DNA from: Lunularia cruciata
Lineage: Eukaryota; Streptophyta; Marchantiopsida; Lunulariales; Lunulariaceae
DNA length: 64,000 nucleotides
Direction: 5' to 3'
Assembly: GCA_948567375.1 (NCBI GenBank)
Contig: OX419759.1
Span: 18,382,744-18,446,743 of the forward strand
Below are positions 10,975 to 21,892 of this stretch, one piece after another. The stretch's first letter is position 1. Each line of letters opens with the position of its first letter. Below the pieces are notes generated by a model that saw only the letters and a list, made by a program, of their open reading frames with translations, was not told the DNA's origin and did no database searches. A program made the translations under genes and the position numbers.

Positions 10975-13410
10975 ATGGGAAGAGGGAAGAAGAACTCCGA
11001 ATTTGCAGTGAGAAATCATGCAATTTGGAGATTAGATATAGTAGCGAGGATCGAAGTCTTGAGCCGACTTTGGATCACTTTTCTGGCATGGAACTGGAAC
11101 GTAAGTTTTCCAAGATTCATGACAAAAATCATTGAGAGTAAATGTCTCGATGGTCCCGAGGAAGAAGGGAAGAGAGGAAATCCGGCTCGCTGGACAGAGT
11201 CGGATTGGAGACTCGTACTCGGGAAGGAGGCAGGCTCGGAGCAGGGAGCCACGTTCTTGGGGAAAGGAGAGATAGCCCAAGAAACGTAGGAGGTGAGAGA
11301 TGCCTTCTCGTCAAAGAGGACGAAGAATGGGTATAGAGTTGAGAGCTATAAGGACCCAGTGAGGAGAGGAATTGTGAGTGCACTAATGGCCCTCCTGAAG
11401 CCGGAGAGAACTACCTATGTGATGAAACACCAAGCGGTGTTCTTTCACAAGTTATTTGCAGGAGAACTGATAAATTGGGCAAGGTGCTTTCACGGAAGAA
11501 CGAGGCAGATGGTGTGGAATCTGCGGGATAAGTCGCCTCCACACTACATCATACCATTTGCAGCCCATTTTTACCTTGGGTTAAATCTGCTCAATGTGGC
11601 GGAGCGTAATCGAATGGTGTCTCATTTCCATCCTAATTTGAGAAGAGAAGTCGACGCGGAGGAGCAGCAATACATTCTCCAAATCCGGAGCACAGACGAT
11701 TACTACGCGAAGACAGGGAAGAACGTGGAGGTCATTGAAAGTACCCCAACAAAGAAGAGAACTCGGCAAGCAGAAGCCGAAGAAAACAAGAAACCTCGGA
11801 AAATGCAGAAAAATAACCCGAGGCGAGGAATGGTGGTGATTGAGTCGGAAGATGAAGACTCAGAAGGCGAAGCCGAGCTCAAGACGGAGGACTCGGACCG
11901 TGAGGAGGAACCTGAGCTGACATTGCAAAGTGGAGATACGAGCAGTGACAGTGAGGAAGGAGGAGAGATGACATTTGTACCAGCGGCTGAAGAATACGAA
12001 GAAGAAATGCAAGCCGAGGTAGAAACCAAAGACAATGCGGCGCTGGAAGACGAAGTACTAGTGTGCGAGGAGAAGAAGATCACAGTACAGCGAGGAATTC
12101 GCTCAAGACGTAAGGCGAAGTGTGAAGCGGGACCGAGTAGAGTGAAGGAAGAGGTAGAAGGAAGCTCGGGCAGTGAGGCATCGATTCCAATACAAAGACT
12201 CCAGAGAAGAAGGCGAGTATTGGGAGAACACGAAGAAAGAAGAGAGACCACTCCGCGGGAGGACGAAGGTATCAGTAATGGAGTAGATTACCTGCAGATG
12301 GTAGTATGCCCGCTGTTGGTGAAGATGGAGAAGAAGAAGAAGGAGATGCAGTCTACTTGTCCAGAGGTAAAAACTGTGTTGCAAGTCTTATCAAGATTGG
12401 AAGAAGAAAACTCGGAGTTAAAGAAGAGTATAACCCGAGGAGAGGAAGAAAGAGAAGTACTGCGAGCAGAAGCAGTCGAGAGGAGTCAAGTAATCAAAGA
12501 CCTGAAGAGAGAAGTGAGTTATCAAGAAGATCTTGCGAGGAAGAGTGACATCACAAGGGAGAGATAGGTAGCGGAGCATGAAATCTTGAAGCAGCAGTTT
12601 GCTGATTCAAGAGTCGAACTCATCCATGCTATGGCGAGGGTAGCATCGAAGGATCAAGAGCTCGATCGAGTGATGGAGAGTATGGAGGAGAAGAAGCAAC
12701 TTTGGCAGCGAGAGTTGGCTGCGAGATATAGAGAAGAAGAGAGATTACGAGACTTACTTTGTAATCAGGAAGAGAAGGTTGCACAGAAGGAGAAAGAGAA
12801 GGAAGCGGTGAAGGCCGAATTTGAAAAAGAATTAGCGATGTACAGAGAAGAATGGCTTGCAGATCGGGAACGAGAAAGGAAGACAAGATTGGAGCCATTG
12901 TAGGAGATAGTCCTCAGGGTAAACGTGATGTTAAGTACAGAGGCTAGCGTTTGAATTGAAGAAGCGCGTCTGCACGAGTTGAAGTTGTTGGTGCAGGAGA
13001 CGAGGCGAAGACAAGCGGAAGATACAGATTTGAATGCCTTGTTGATTAAATTGAGAACTCGTGTAGATAGGAAGATCTTAGAAGTAGAAGACAATATCGC
13101 GATTAGATTAGACTTAGTGAGAATAGAGTTAGAAAAGCTTCGGCAGGATGTTAAAGCAAAACCCAAAGTAGATAACATCGGGATCCAAATGTCTTCGGAG
13201 TTGCCCTCAGAGACATTAGAGAAGAGTGAGTCGAAGGATGAGGAGTTAGATAGATTACCCGCTAGTGCAATTTCAGATCAGGAAAGAGAATTGCTGGATC
13301 TGGTAGAAGATGTAGGAGATGTGAAACCCGAGGACAGAATAGTAGGAAGTAAGATTACTTCGGGTTCAGATTTGAAAGCCGAGGAAGAAGTAGACATCGG
13401 ATCGGATTAG
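10975..13410 (+). pseudogene. N-domain plus coiled-coil protein of element A2, nearly intact frame
   Basis: A single frame of 812 codons runs from ATG 10975 to TAG 13408-13410 with no frameshift. Only four stops interrupt it: TAG 11287, TAG 12565, TAG 12901 and TGA 12952. At the last three, A1 has Q, K and W codons. The ATG is chosen because A3 also begins alignable sequence at an ATG (60610). Domains: residues about 1-250, a globular domain with a conserved R-R-G-I-V-S-A-L-M...Q-A-V-F-F-H-K-L-F-A-G block; about 250-430, an acidic and basic low-complexity linker; about 430-740, an E/K/R-rich coiled coil; then the conserved tail ending V-D-I-G-S-D. The N-domain loosely recalls the region described as a putative plant transposon protein in plant genomes, but I cannot confirm that. 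No catalytic motif is visible. Confidence 0.7.
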
Positions 13411-14206
13411 TAACCGATTTGAGATTTGAAGGGGCAGATATGAAGAGGTGCATTGTCATTTCGGATCTGCAAGTTAGAACAGTTGTTGTAGAAACGGTAT
13501 AGTTGTTAGAACTGTCAATTTGTTCACTATTTAAGAGTGGCATTCGCAAGAAATTGTTGTTCAGTGCTCATTATTTCTGAGAATAGATAAAGCAAAGTGT
13601 TGTGAAGCAGTGCTCGTCGCTTGAGCTTGATTCCGAGTATCAACTTTGTAATTGTGTTTGTGAATGTTTGGAGAAATTCAAAGTGTAAGTCAGAGTGTTT
13701 GTTGGATGTTGGATTCCACAGCCTTGATCTTCATTCTGTGTGTTTGATCCTGAGTGAAGTGCAATCGAAGCAATGCCTTGACAGATCTGAGAGGAATTGT
13801 AGTGTTGGTAGTATTCTGCATTTGTGAGTGCAGTGCGAAGTTGATGTGAAGCAATTTTGATCAAGGAAGTTGTGCCTTCAGTAGAGGGGTGGAACACAAT
13901 TCTGAGGCGAAGTTGTTTTGCAGTGAAGTGCCATTTTCGGGAGAGCCTGAATCATCACAAATCAAGATTGTTTGGAAAGATTTGATGGAGTTGTGATTAA
14001 GGAGTGTGAATTTGTGACAAGACAGCGAGTCAGTGCTTGTTACTCTCTTTTGGGTGTGGTTTCTACCTGAGAGATTAAAGATGCAACCAAGAAGAACTAC
14101 ATGTTACTGTTTGACTTTGTATTTGGCCATTTCTGACTCGTATCTCTACGGGAACGAACTTTACTTACCCAATTACTGCAAAAGTGATATTTGCCGGGTT
14201 GTCACA

Positions 14207-14596
14207 ATACCTTTCCCCCCAATGGAGGAAAGGTTGGACTTTCCTCCCCCTTCCATTTGTCTCATTGAGAGCTTTCAGACTGTACCTCCCCCATGCAATT
14301 TGGAGATTCCTACAGGAAGATTCCCTAAAGATTCCCTCCAATCAAAGATGGTTGACCAACTAGATAGGATCAGGACCAACATGTCACCCATGCATGCAAC
14401 TTACCCAAGGGTAGATATCAATGACATGTCACCTATCCATGTATCTGATCCAAGGTAAAGCTTCCTTTGGGGTAGTCCACTTTGCTATATAATACAGTCA
14501 AGGTGCTCCTTTGGGGCATCGGAGGTTTGACTATGAAATTGTGTGCTTCTCATTGTGTGTTTATCTCCAAAGGTCTCCTACCCTTGGAGTATTACA
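14207..14596 (+). repeat. Chromovirus 5' LTR, second part
   Basis: The sequence resumes after the A2 target duplication and aligns with 19930-20302 of the 3' LTR, including a C-rich run, the TATATAA-type box near 14489 and the end GGAGTATTACA. It stops two bases before the primer binding site. Confidence 0.85.
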
Positions 14597-14597
14597 A

Positions 14598-14610
14598 TGG
14601 TATCAAAGCA
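14598..14610 (+). other. Primer binding site of chromovirus (initiator tRNA-Met)
   Basis: TGGTATCAAAGCA matches the usual plant initiator tRNA-Met binding sequence TGGTATCAGAGC with one change. It lies one base after the LTR end, where minus-strand DNA synthesis would start. Confidence 0.9.
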
Positions 14611-15197
14611 AGTGTTGTCATCCAAGAGAGTGGATCACCTCTCTTGGAAGAAAATGGCTACTAAGATTGAGTAATTTTGAGGAAAGACACACTAGTGTAA
14701 ATGATAGATTAGGAGTGTGCTAGAGAGAGGATAGAATGGAGGATCCAGGCAGATAATATCTAGCACCTTGCTTTTGTTCTTGAATCCATTCCACATCAAG
14801 ATTGTACATTGTACATTCAGCATGAGCAAGTGAGAGTGTATCTTGTTTTTCATTTCGGAGCAGAGTGCATGGATATAGTGATGAATTTGCCAAATGCGGT
14901 GATTTTGCTTGTGGTGATCTATAATAGAGAGTGGGATTTGACGATCTACATTGATGGATTTGAATATACCAAATCCCCTCCCTTTGAACACTCAAGTAGA
15001 AATCCGGTATGTGGTCAAACCAAAAGTGATGTTTAGGGATTTTGTAGTCCGCAATTTTGGTGAAGAATACTATCAACAAGTGATAGCCTCTAAAGTTCCC
15101 ATGGTAGTTCCAATAGTCTATGCCTTCTCTTGCATGATCATATTAACACTCTATTGAAGTAAGAAGGAGGGATTGAGTAGTGTTGTGTGTAGGAACC

Positions 15198-16280
15198 ATG
15201 GATCCGCAATTGCGGGAGTTGATGTAGAGAATGCAAGAAATGTTGAACGAGTTTTGAGAGACCATGGAGGCATGCAAAGTCAAGTATTTACCTTCAAGAC
15301 CAAACAAGCAATGCACAAAAGAGAGTCATCCCAAAACCCAATACCAACAACCAAAGCACATGGAGAGTCACTCATGCCAAGGACACCAACCCTGATTGAC
15401 AATGAGGCCACATTGTTACTATGAATGAAGAAGACTTGCAACATCAAACCTTACAAGGGACAATGTTCCATAGGAGTAGTAGAAAATTAGATTTCAAGAA
15501 TAAATCAATACTTGCAATTATTTACAATTGAAATCACATATTGTTCTGTTGGTGAGTTTTCATGTGGGTATTGATTGATAAATCTCTCACATGATACGAC
15601 GCTTGGGAACAATTAATGTTGGCAAAAGGAAGAGATGTCACTTGAACGGCCATGCAAGAAGGGTTGCTGAAGAAATTCCAATCGGTGGATTCAATACAAA
15701 TGGCCCAAACCCAACTATGGGGATTGAAGCAAAAAATAGTGTACAAGAATATGTGGAGGCATTCTTGGATTTATAGGTTGCAATAACTGACATGAGTCTT
15801 GCATGAGCTCTTGATAATTTCAAACAAGGGTTGAAAGAGCAAATCTGTCAAGAAGTAATGATACAAAACCCTCACACGGTTTTTGAAGCCATTGCTTGTG
15901 CCCAAAGAATAGCAAGGGTGCTAGGAAGAGGTGAAAAGGTCATTTTGACTTAACATTATTGGGTGGAAATACAACCCTTTGGTGGACCGGTTCCTATAGA
16001 ATTGGGTAATATTTGATTCAAAGAACAAGGATCACATTTACCCCAGGGAGAACAAGGATGAGTCAAAGAAAGGAGAGATGGGGTCCCATGAGGGGAAGGA
16101 ACCCGGGCAGAACAATGTTGTTGTTACAATTGTGGCCGAGTCGGACACCTTGCCATCAATTGTCATACTTGCTTTCTTAGAGGCCCTCGGCCTCCATATA
16201 GGGAATCTTTGAATAATATGGAGAGAAGAATTGAAGAGGAGGAGGTAGAAATCACCTTGGAAAACAAAGATTTCCAATAA
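15198..16280 (+). pseudogene. Chromovirus gag
   Basis: Translation from ATG 15198 gives M-D-P-Q-L-R-E-L-M before a stop. Open stretches later show the gag core (block F-K-Q-G-L-K-E-Q-I, then A-C-A-Q-R-I-A-R near 15900) and a CX2CX4HX4C zinc knuckle at 16122-16163 (C-Y-N-C-G-R-V-G-H-L-A-I-N-C). Gag builds the particle and the knuckle binds genomic RNA. There are multiple stops and at least one frameshift. It lies between the primer binding site and the protease, as expected. Confidence 0.75.
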
Positions 16281-16369
16281 TTGTACATTGCAACCTTACT
16301 GGCTCAAGGGAAAAACAAAATAGGGGGGAAAGGAAGAAGACAAGGGCACAAAAACTAAGAAAGACAAGC

Positions 16370-16650
16370 TCATAGTTGATTGTGGTAAATGGAGTCTTAG
16401 AAGGCAATTAGGTGAGAGTATTGATAGATCCTAAAGCAATAGAGAATTTCTTGTCTTACTCTATTGCAATAAGGTTGGGGATGGATCTAGAGAAGGATGA
16501 GAATGAGGAAGTAGAATTACCTAATAGGCAAACATAGAGGATTGAATCATTACCTAAAAAGGTAACACTCTCAATAGGAGAGTATCATGAGGCAATTGAG
16601 TGGCCAATGATATGGTTAGCTTCCTATGATGAAATCTTGGGTATGCCGTG
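16370..16650 (+). pseudogene. Chromovirus aspartic protease, active site altered
   Basis: The translation reads V-L-I-D-P-K-A-I-E-N-F-L-S where chromoviruses have a D-S-G-A motif followed by N-F-I-S. The aspartate remains but serine and glycine are replaced by P-K, so the protease would be dead. It runs into the RT frame through the block I-L-G-M-P-W, which typically follows the protease. Confidence 0.65.
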
Positions 16651-16859
16651 GATGGAGCATTACAACCCTCTGGTCAATTGGAGGAAGAAGGTAGTAAGGA
16701 CTCGCCAATGGAAGATCATTGGAGTAAAAGAGAGAGTACAAAGGCAAGAATTACCTCTATATGTCATGGGAATAACAGCAATATGTAAGATAGATAGATG
16801 TTTCATGGGCCTAATAAGAGAAGCCCAGAGTGCACAACTTAATAGACAAGTTCTTGACA

Positions 16860-17480
16860 AATTGAGAGATGTGGTCAAGGAGTTTCAAGATGTTTTCCCA
16901 AATGACCTACCCTTAAGATTACCACCAAAAAGGAGAGTGGATCATAAAATTGAGATAATCACTGGGAAGACACCTCCTTGTAAGGCCCCATATCATCTAT
17001 TACCTCACAAGTTGGAGGAGTGTAAGGCTCAAATCAAGGATATGCTACAAAAAGGGTTTATCCAACCTAGCATATCAACATATGGGACTCTTGTCTTGTT
17101 TGTGAAGAAGAAGGACAATGCAATGTGCATGTGCATTGATTATCAGGGCCTAAATCAACCAACTATGAAGAATAACTACTCCTTACCTTGCATGGATGAC
17201 TTGTTCAGTCAACTCAATGGGGAAAAACACTTCACCAAGCTTGATCTGCAGAGCGGTTACAACCAAATTTAGATTGTGGAAGAAGACGTCTATAAGACTG
17301 CCTTTCAAATAAGGTATGGTCACTCTTAGTACGTGGTGATGCCATTTGGTCTCACCAACATACCAACCACTTTCATGAGGTTGATGAATGACATATTTTG
17401 CCTATACTTGGATAAATCTATGAATTTTTTCCTAGATGACATCCTTATCTATAGTAGGACAATGATGGAACAAAAGCAAC
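16860..17480 (+). pseudogene. Chromovirus reverse transcriptase
   Basis: An open frame from 16607 to 17272 contains the linker and RT blocks: F-P-N-D-L-P, P-P-K-R-R-V-D-H-K-I, K-K-K-D-N, D-Y-Q-G-L-N and K-L-D-L-Q-S-G-Y-N-Q-I. A TAG at 17270-17272 follows directly. Beyond it come M-P-F-G-L-T-N and F-L-D-D-I-L-I-Y-S near 17430, the catalytic block with F-L-D-D instead of the usual F-x-D-D/Y-x-D-D. The palm motif is therefore nearly intact, but stops prevent a full product. Confidence 0.85.
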
Positions 17481-17639
17481 ATCTACAAGAAGTTCTCCAA
17501 ATTCTATAGTAGAACCAATTGTATGCCAAAATCTCAAAGTGTGAGTTTGGCAAGTCTGAAGTAGACTACTTGGGCATAGAGTAAGTGCAAAAGGTATCCA
17601 AGTGTTAAAAGAAAAATATAGGTCGTTCAAAAGTTGAGT

Positions 17640-18120
17640 GCTCCAGAAGACTAGACTCAACTCAAGAGTTTAATGGGATTGATGGGGTTCTATCGACGGT
17701 TTGTCAAAGACTTTTCCAAGATGGCACAACCACTAACGGCACTACTTGGGAAGGAGAAGAAGTGGATATGGGACACTGCACAAGAATTGGCCTTTCAAGA
17801 ATTGAAAGATGCATTACTACATGCTCCAAACTTGAAATGGTATGATTCAAAACACCCAATCAAGTTGGCTACAAATGCATCAGGCATGGCAATAGGAGTG
17901 GTCTTACAACAAGAGTGGCATGATGGCTGGCACCCAATTGCATATTTCTCTCAGAAGTTGTTACCAATGGAATGCAAATATCATACCACCAAATAGGAGG
18001 AGTTGGCCATTGTCCTTGCAACTAAGCATTGGAAACATTATCTAAGCAAGAAGTTATTTGTAGTAGAGATCACAAACCTCTAGTCTACCTATAGATACAA
18101 AAAGATCTATCTTGTCAAAA
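17640..18120 (+). pseudogene. Chromovirus RNase H
   Basis: The open frame 17673-17996 shows G-F-Y-R-R-F-V-K-D-F-S, then A-T-N-A-S-G-M-A-I-G-V-V-L-Q-Q (normally T-D-A-S, so the first catalytic aspartate is now asparagine) and P-I-A-Y-F-S-Q-K-L. This is the connection and RNase H region that follows RT in gypsy elements. A TAG ends the frame at 17994. Confidence 0.8.
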
Positions 18121-18389
18121 AATTTAGTAGGCAGAGTGGAGACAAAGGTTCAACATGAAAATCACATATATGGAAGGCAAGAAGCAATTTGTAGAAGCAT
18201 TTACCTGAATCCCTATGGTAAACAATCTGGTGGTAGAAGTCAAGATGAACCTTGAATTTTGGCCAAGAATTCTTGCTTCTAAAAAAATTGACCCATAGAT
18301 TGTAAGAGCTCTATCATCCAAAGGTGTCACTAGTACCCAATGACTTTTTTTTGTGATGGCAGATTATGGATCCTGGTAGACAATGCCAT

Positions 18390-19100
18390 AAGAACCACCA
18401 TTCTAGTGGAATGTCATGATTCTGCCATTGCAGGTCACGTAGGAGTGGACAAGACCTTGGATGCAGCCAAACTCTATTACTACTTGCCCAAGATGAGCAA
18501 TGATGTGCTAGAGTATGTTTGAAGCTGCCCACTTTGTCAACAAAATCAAGCTTCAAATCAAGCTCCCATAGGACTCCTTCAACCCCTTCTTACTCCTACA
18601 TAACATTAGGAACAAGTAAGCATGGATTTGGTTTGTGAATTGCCCAAGACTACCTTAGGGTTTGACTCCATTGTAGTCTTTGTTGCCCACCTTAGCAAAA
18701 TGATTCATGTGCATCCCACCACCAACAATGTGATTGCTTCACAATTAGCTCAATTATACTTAGATGCAATCTTTTCTCACCATAGCTTGTCTCAAGTGCT
18801 CATCATTGACAAAGGAACTCAATTCATGAGTTTGTTTTGGAGAACACTTTTTGGCCTTTTCAAAACCAAATTAGCCATGTCACTAGCTTACCATCCACAG
18901 ACTGATGGAAAAATAGAGCAGGCTAATTGCACGATTGAAGACATGCTCCATGGCTTCACCCTAGAGGAGCAAGAAAGGTGGGACACCTTACTCCCTTTGG
19001 TAGAATTTTCATACAACAATTCAATGAATGCATCCACATAGGTCACAACGTTCTTCCTCATGCATGAAGAGCATCATTTCACACCTTTGAGCTTGATGAA
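18390..19100 (+). pseudogene. Chromovirus integrase
   Basis: The HHCC zinc finger is seen as H-D-S-A-I-A-G-H...C-P-L-C (18410-18540, interrupted by one TGA). The catalytic core occupies the open frame 18622-19041: M-D-L-V-C-E-L-P, I-D-K-G-T-Q-F (normally D-R-G, the second aspartate kept) and H-P-Q-T-D-G-K-I-E-Q-A-N with the catalytic-region glutamate. Integrase would insert the cDNA. A stop after 19041 separates the core from the C-terminal part. Confidence 0.8.
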
Positions 19101-19499
19101 GATCTATCTAGTGGATACCAAGGTAGAGTCTGTCAACACTTTTGTTTCCAAAATCCAACATGGAGTGGAGAATGCCAAAAATAGGTTGTAGATTGCCCAA
19201 AATTGACAAAAACAATATGTAGATGCACACTGCTAGCACATGGAGTTCAATGTTGGAGAAAAGTTTTGGCTGTCAACAACCAATCTCACGTTAGTTGGCC
19301 CTTGCAAGCTCAGACCTCATTTTATTGGGCCTTTTTCCATCCTTCATTGCATCAATGCAATGGCCTATCACCTCTAGCTACCACCACATATGAAAGTCTA
19401 CCTAGTGTTCCATGTTTCCTTACTATGCCGATATGCTCTCCAATTGCCTCACTTCTCTTCCACACCAGAAAGTCGACCATGTCCAACCCTCGTGAATGA

Positions 19500-19674
19500 A
19501 GTAGAGGAATATGAGGTTGAATGCATTCTCCAAAAATGCATCCAAGGCACTTGCCAACCGCATGTGGAATATTTGATACATTGGAAAGGGTACCCAGTAT
19601 ACAAGGCAACATGGGAACCAATAGCCAATTTGACCAATGCACCAATGTTAGTGAAATCTTTTGAGCAATAGCTT
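19500..19674 (+). pseudogene. Chromodomain at the integrase C-terminus
   Basis: The open frame shows E-Y-E-V-E-C-I-L followed by Y-L-I-H-W-K-G-Y-P...A-T-W-E-P, the canonical chromodomain core with its aromatic residues. It ends just before the polypurine tract. In chromoviruses this domain guides integration to particular chromatin. It is open for its whole length although upstream parts of the polyprotein are broken. Confidence 0.85.
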
Positions 19675-19696
19675 TGCAATGAGGACATTGTGTCTT

Positions 19697-19709
19697 AAAA
19701 GGGGGGAGG
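19697..19709 (+). other. Polypurine tract of chromovirus
   Basis: AAAAGGGGGGAGG lies immediately before the 3' LTR start TGTAATAGC. It is the expected primer for plus-strand synthesis. Confidence 0.9.
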
Positions 19710-19711
19710 TT

Positions 19712-20302
19712 TGTAATAGCTAGACATATTAGCTAGAGGTGAAAATTGGCTTGGTAACATCCGAGAGGATGTTATGTTTGATGAGCTAGGTAGATCAGAT
19801 AGAGGTGTCACCAAAAGAGGACTTCTACTAATAGGATAGGAGCCAAAAATAGCCTGGAGACTTCAGAGCCAATTTTGGAGGCCTAAATGGATGAATTAGG
19901 CCTCAAATTGTGCAAATCCTCCTTCCCCCCCCCCCCCCCAAACAAGTAAAAAGTTGGACTTCCCTCCCCCCTTCCTAGTTTTTCTTACCAAGAGCTTATT
20001 GACGATACCTCACCCATGCGACTTGGAGATTCCTATAGGAAGATTCCCTCTAGTCAAAGGTGGTTTGACCAACCAGATAGGATCAAGACTGACATGTCAC
20101 CCATGCATGCAACTTATCTAAGATCAGTGACATGTAATGCATCCATGTATCTGATCCAAGGGTGAAGCTTCCTTTGGGGTAGTCCCCTTTGCTATATAAA
20201 TACAATCAAGGTGCTCCTTTGGAGCATCAGAGGTTTGAGTGTGAAATTGTGTGCTTCTCATTGTGTGTTTATCTCTGGGTCTCCTATCCTTGGAGTATTA
20301 CA
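19712..20302 (+). repeat. Chromovirus 3' LTR
   Basis: This 591-bp LTR runs from TGTAATAGC to GTATTACA. It carries a C-run of 15 near 19927, a TATATAAA-type box near 20194 and an end matching the 5' LTR end at 14596. It has a single head, unlike the 5' LTR. It is followed by CTTGG, which resembles the left target duplication CTTTG. Confidence 0.9.
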
Positions 20303-20840
20303 CTTGGTTAGAAGGTTCATCACCATGTATTAGTGCATGGCAAAAGGAGCAATGTAAGTGGTTCTTCCTTTGTTTCAAAATCTCTATGCAAGAGCTTGCA
20401 CTGCTTATCAGACATTTTGGCCAATCTAGGGGCACTCCTGCATACATATAATCAAAAAACACTATCTACCTATTGGTTAAGTAGTTGATTCATTTCTTTT
20501 TGAAAAGTTCCATAATTGCTTCTACAATAGCCCTTCAAGCAAAGTCCTTGTAACTCCATCCATTGTTCTTGGAGTGCTTACTAGTAAAGTGGCTCTTGAC
20601 TTCAAGAGTTGGCTCCTTATTTGCAAATTTGGTGTCTATTTTCATTGCCCTTGCAACCCTAACATATGGGCTGAGTACCATTTGCCAATGGTCCTTAGTC
20701 AATTTCAATGGATTACCTCACATTCCCTTGAAGTCCTCACTCTCTCTCTTGCCTCTCATCTCATGGATCATATGAAAGTTTGATAACTCCCACTTCAAGA
20801 ATAAGAATCCTAAGTACTTTCTTTCTAATTACATCCATCA
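20303..20840 (-). pseudogene. N-terminal domain of the B1 coiled-coil protein
   Basis: The minus-strand translation has K-W-E-L-S-N-F-H-M-I-H-E-M, then a W-S-Y-K-D-F-A...A-I-V-E-A-I-M-E-L-F-K-K-K block and I-V-F-F-D-Y-M-Y-A-G. The same blocks are found in B2 (28107-28600) and A2 (11085-11500). Its continuation is at 10055, on the far side of the chromovirus. A few stops are present. This domain marks the family; its function is unknown. Confidence 0.6.
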
Positions 20841-21892
20841 CATAGTATACAACCCATTTATTCACAATAGGGGATCTAAGGATGGCATTGGAAGCCTTCT
20901 TGTAAGTCTTGGGAGTGACAACCATGATTCATACACACAAAGGGATGTTACAAGCTACTAATGTACTACATTGAGTGCCTCACTTCACGCCAAGTACCAA
21001 ATATTGCACATGTGCCTCTCTCAAAAACAACTTTGAGTACTCACTACTTCACAACAATTTGCAAGACAATAGTCAATTAGCTAGGCAAATAGATTGATTT
21101 GCAAAAACTGCCATTGTAGGCCAAGCACTTCAATTAATAGCCCTAGATCTTGGTCATTTGTCAACCCTCTAGTGGTTACAAAGTAGGTAGGCACTTGCCA
21201 TTATGAAAAGAATGGCCTTTGCATGTCATCCTTGGCAAAAGTCACTCTCTTACATGCTAGAAATCCATTTGCTAACCACTTTCTCCAGTGCCACACTTGC
21301 CCATTGAGTGCCAACGGTTATCTTGTAGGTAACAATCCTTGGTGGCAAGTGCCATTAGAGGTAAGTCCCATTGGCCGCAAGCCCATTATGGTGGCACCTT
21401 CCTCCAAGTGCCAAGGTGGCACTTGAAACTTGAGCCTATACCTCCTACCTACCAACATTTTGAGTGTTGCATATCATGTAAGCACTTTGAACGATCCCTC
21501 AGCACTCTAAGTGTTGCTCCATTCTTGGGCATTGGGATCATTCTACAACTCTTTGAGTGCTTCTCATTTCTTTTGTGAAATAGCTTTGCCTATCACCCTA
21601 ATACTTGGTCCTATAGCTCATGTAGTCTCCATACTCATTCTTCTTGTCAGCATTCAAGACTACTTTACATCATTCCAAGTATTGAATATCCTACAAGTAG
21701 GCTTGCATGCAAGTACTTAGGACTATCCTATCTTCTAAGTGCTTCTCCCATTCTAGCTTGCCAAGTTCATTCCACAAGTATCTCTCTATTTGAGGTACTT
21801 CTCCCAATAATTATATCATTCCTTGTGGTTCTCTTAGCACTTAAGCTTGATGTTATCAACAAAAACAAATTTTGAAGAAATGAAGCTACACA
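20303..21892 (-). mobile_element. Coiled-coil element B1, right (5') part
   Basis: Read on the minus strand this is the start of B1. The proposed end TGTGTAGCTTCA begins at 21892, with flanking ACTCC (21893-21897) resembling ACTCT at 7311-7315. A long non-coding leader (about 20850-21892) is rich in imperfect AGTGCCA/TGGCACT words. The N-terminal domain follows to 20303, where the chromovirus interrupts the frame. The exact outer end rests on a short terminal match and a 4-of-5 duplication. Confidence 0.5.

Larger units (their letters stand above)
10423..14206 (+). mobile_element. Coiled-coil-coding TG..CA element, complete copy A2
   Basis: This complete 3784-bp element starts TGTGGTGCCC and ends GGGTTGTCACA. 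It is flanked by a perfect 5-bp target duplication, ATACC (10418-10422 and 14207-14211). It splits a chromovirus LTR whose two halves align across it with the intact 3' LTR at 19712. The layout is: about 550 bp leader with a TATA-like box at 10809-10816, one long frame 10975-13410, then about 790 bp of 3' non-coding sequence shared with A1 and A3. I find no direct LTR pair, no RT and no integrase inside. TG..CA ends with a 5-bp duplication are the signature of LTR-retroelement integrase. Confidence 0.85.
10051..20307 (+). mobile_element. Ty3/gypsy chromovirus (host of nested element A2)
   Basis: The element occupies 10056-20302 between imperfect 5-bp target duplications CTTTG (10051-10055) and CTTGG (20303-20307). 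It has a 5' LTR (split by A2), a primer binding site, gag with a zinc knuckle, protease, reverse transcriptase, RNase H, integrase, a C-terminal chromodomain, a polypurine tract and a 3' LTR. The chromodomain assigns it to the chromoviruses. It interrupts the coding frame of element B1. Stops in nearly every domain show it is dead, but the domain order is complete. Confidence 0.85.

Noticed and set aside
11100-11110. GTAAGTTTTC in A2 that looks like a 5' splice site
   Set aside because: Translation through it (W-N-W-N-V-S-F) aligns with W-E-L-S-N-F in B1 and W-E-L-S-D-H in B2, so it is coding, not an intron border.
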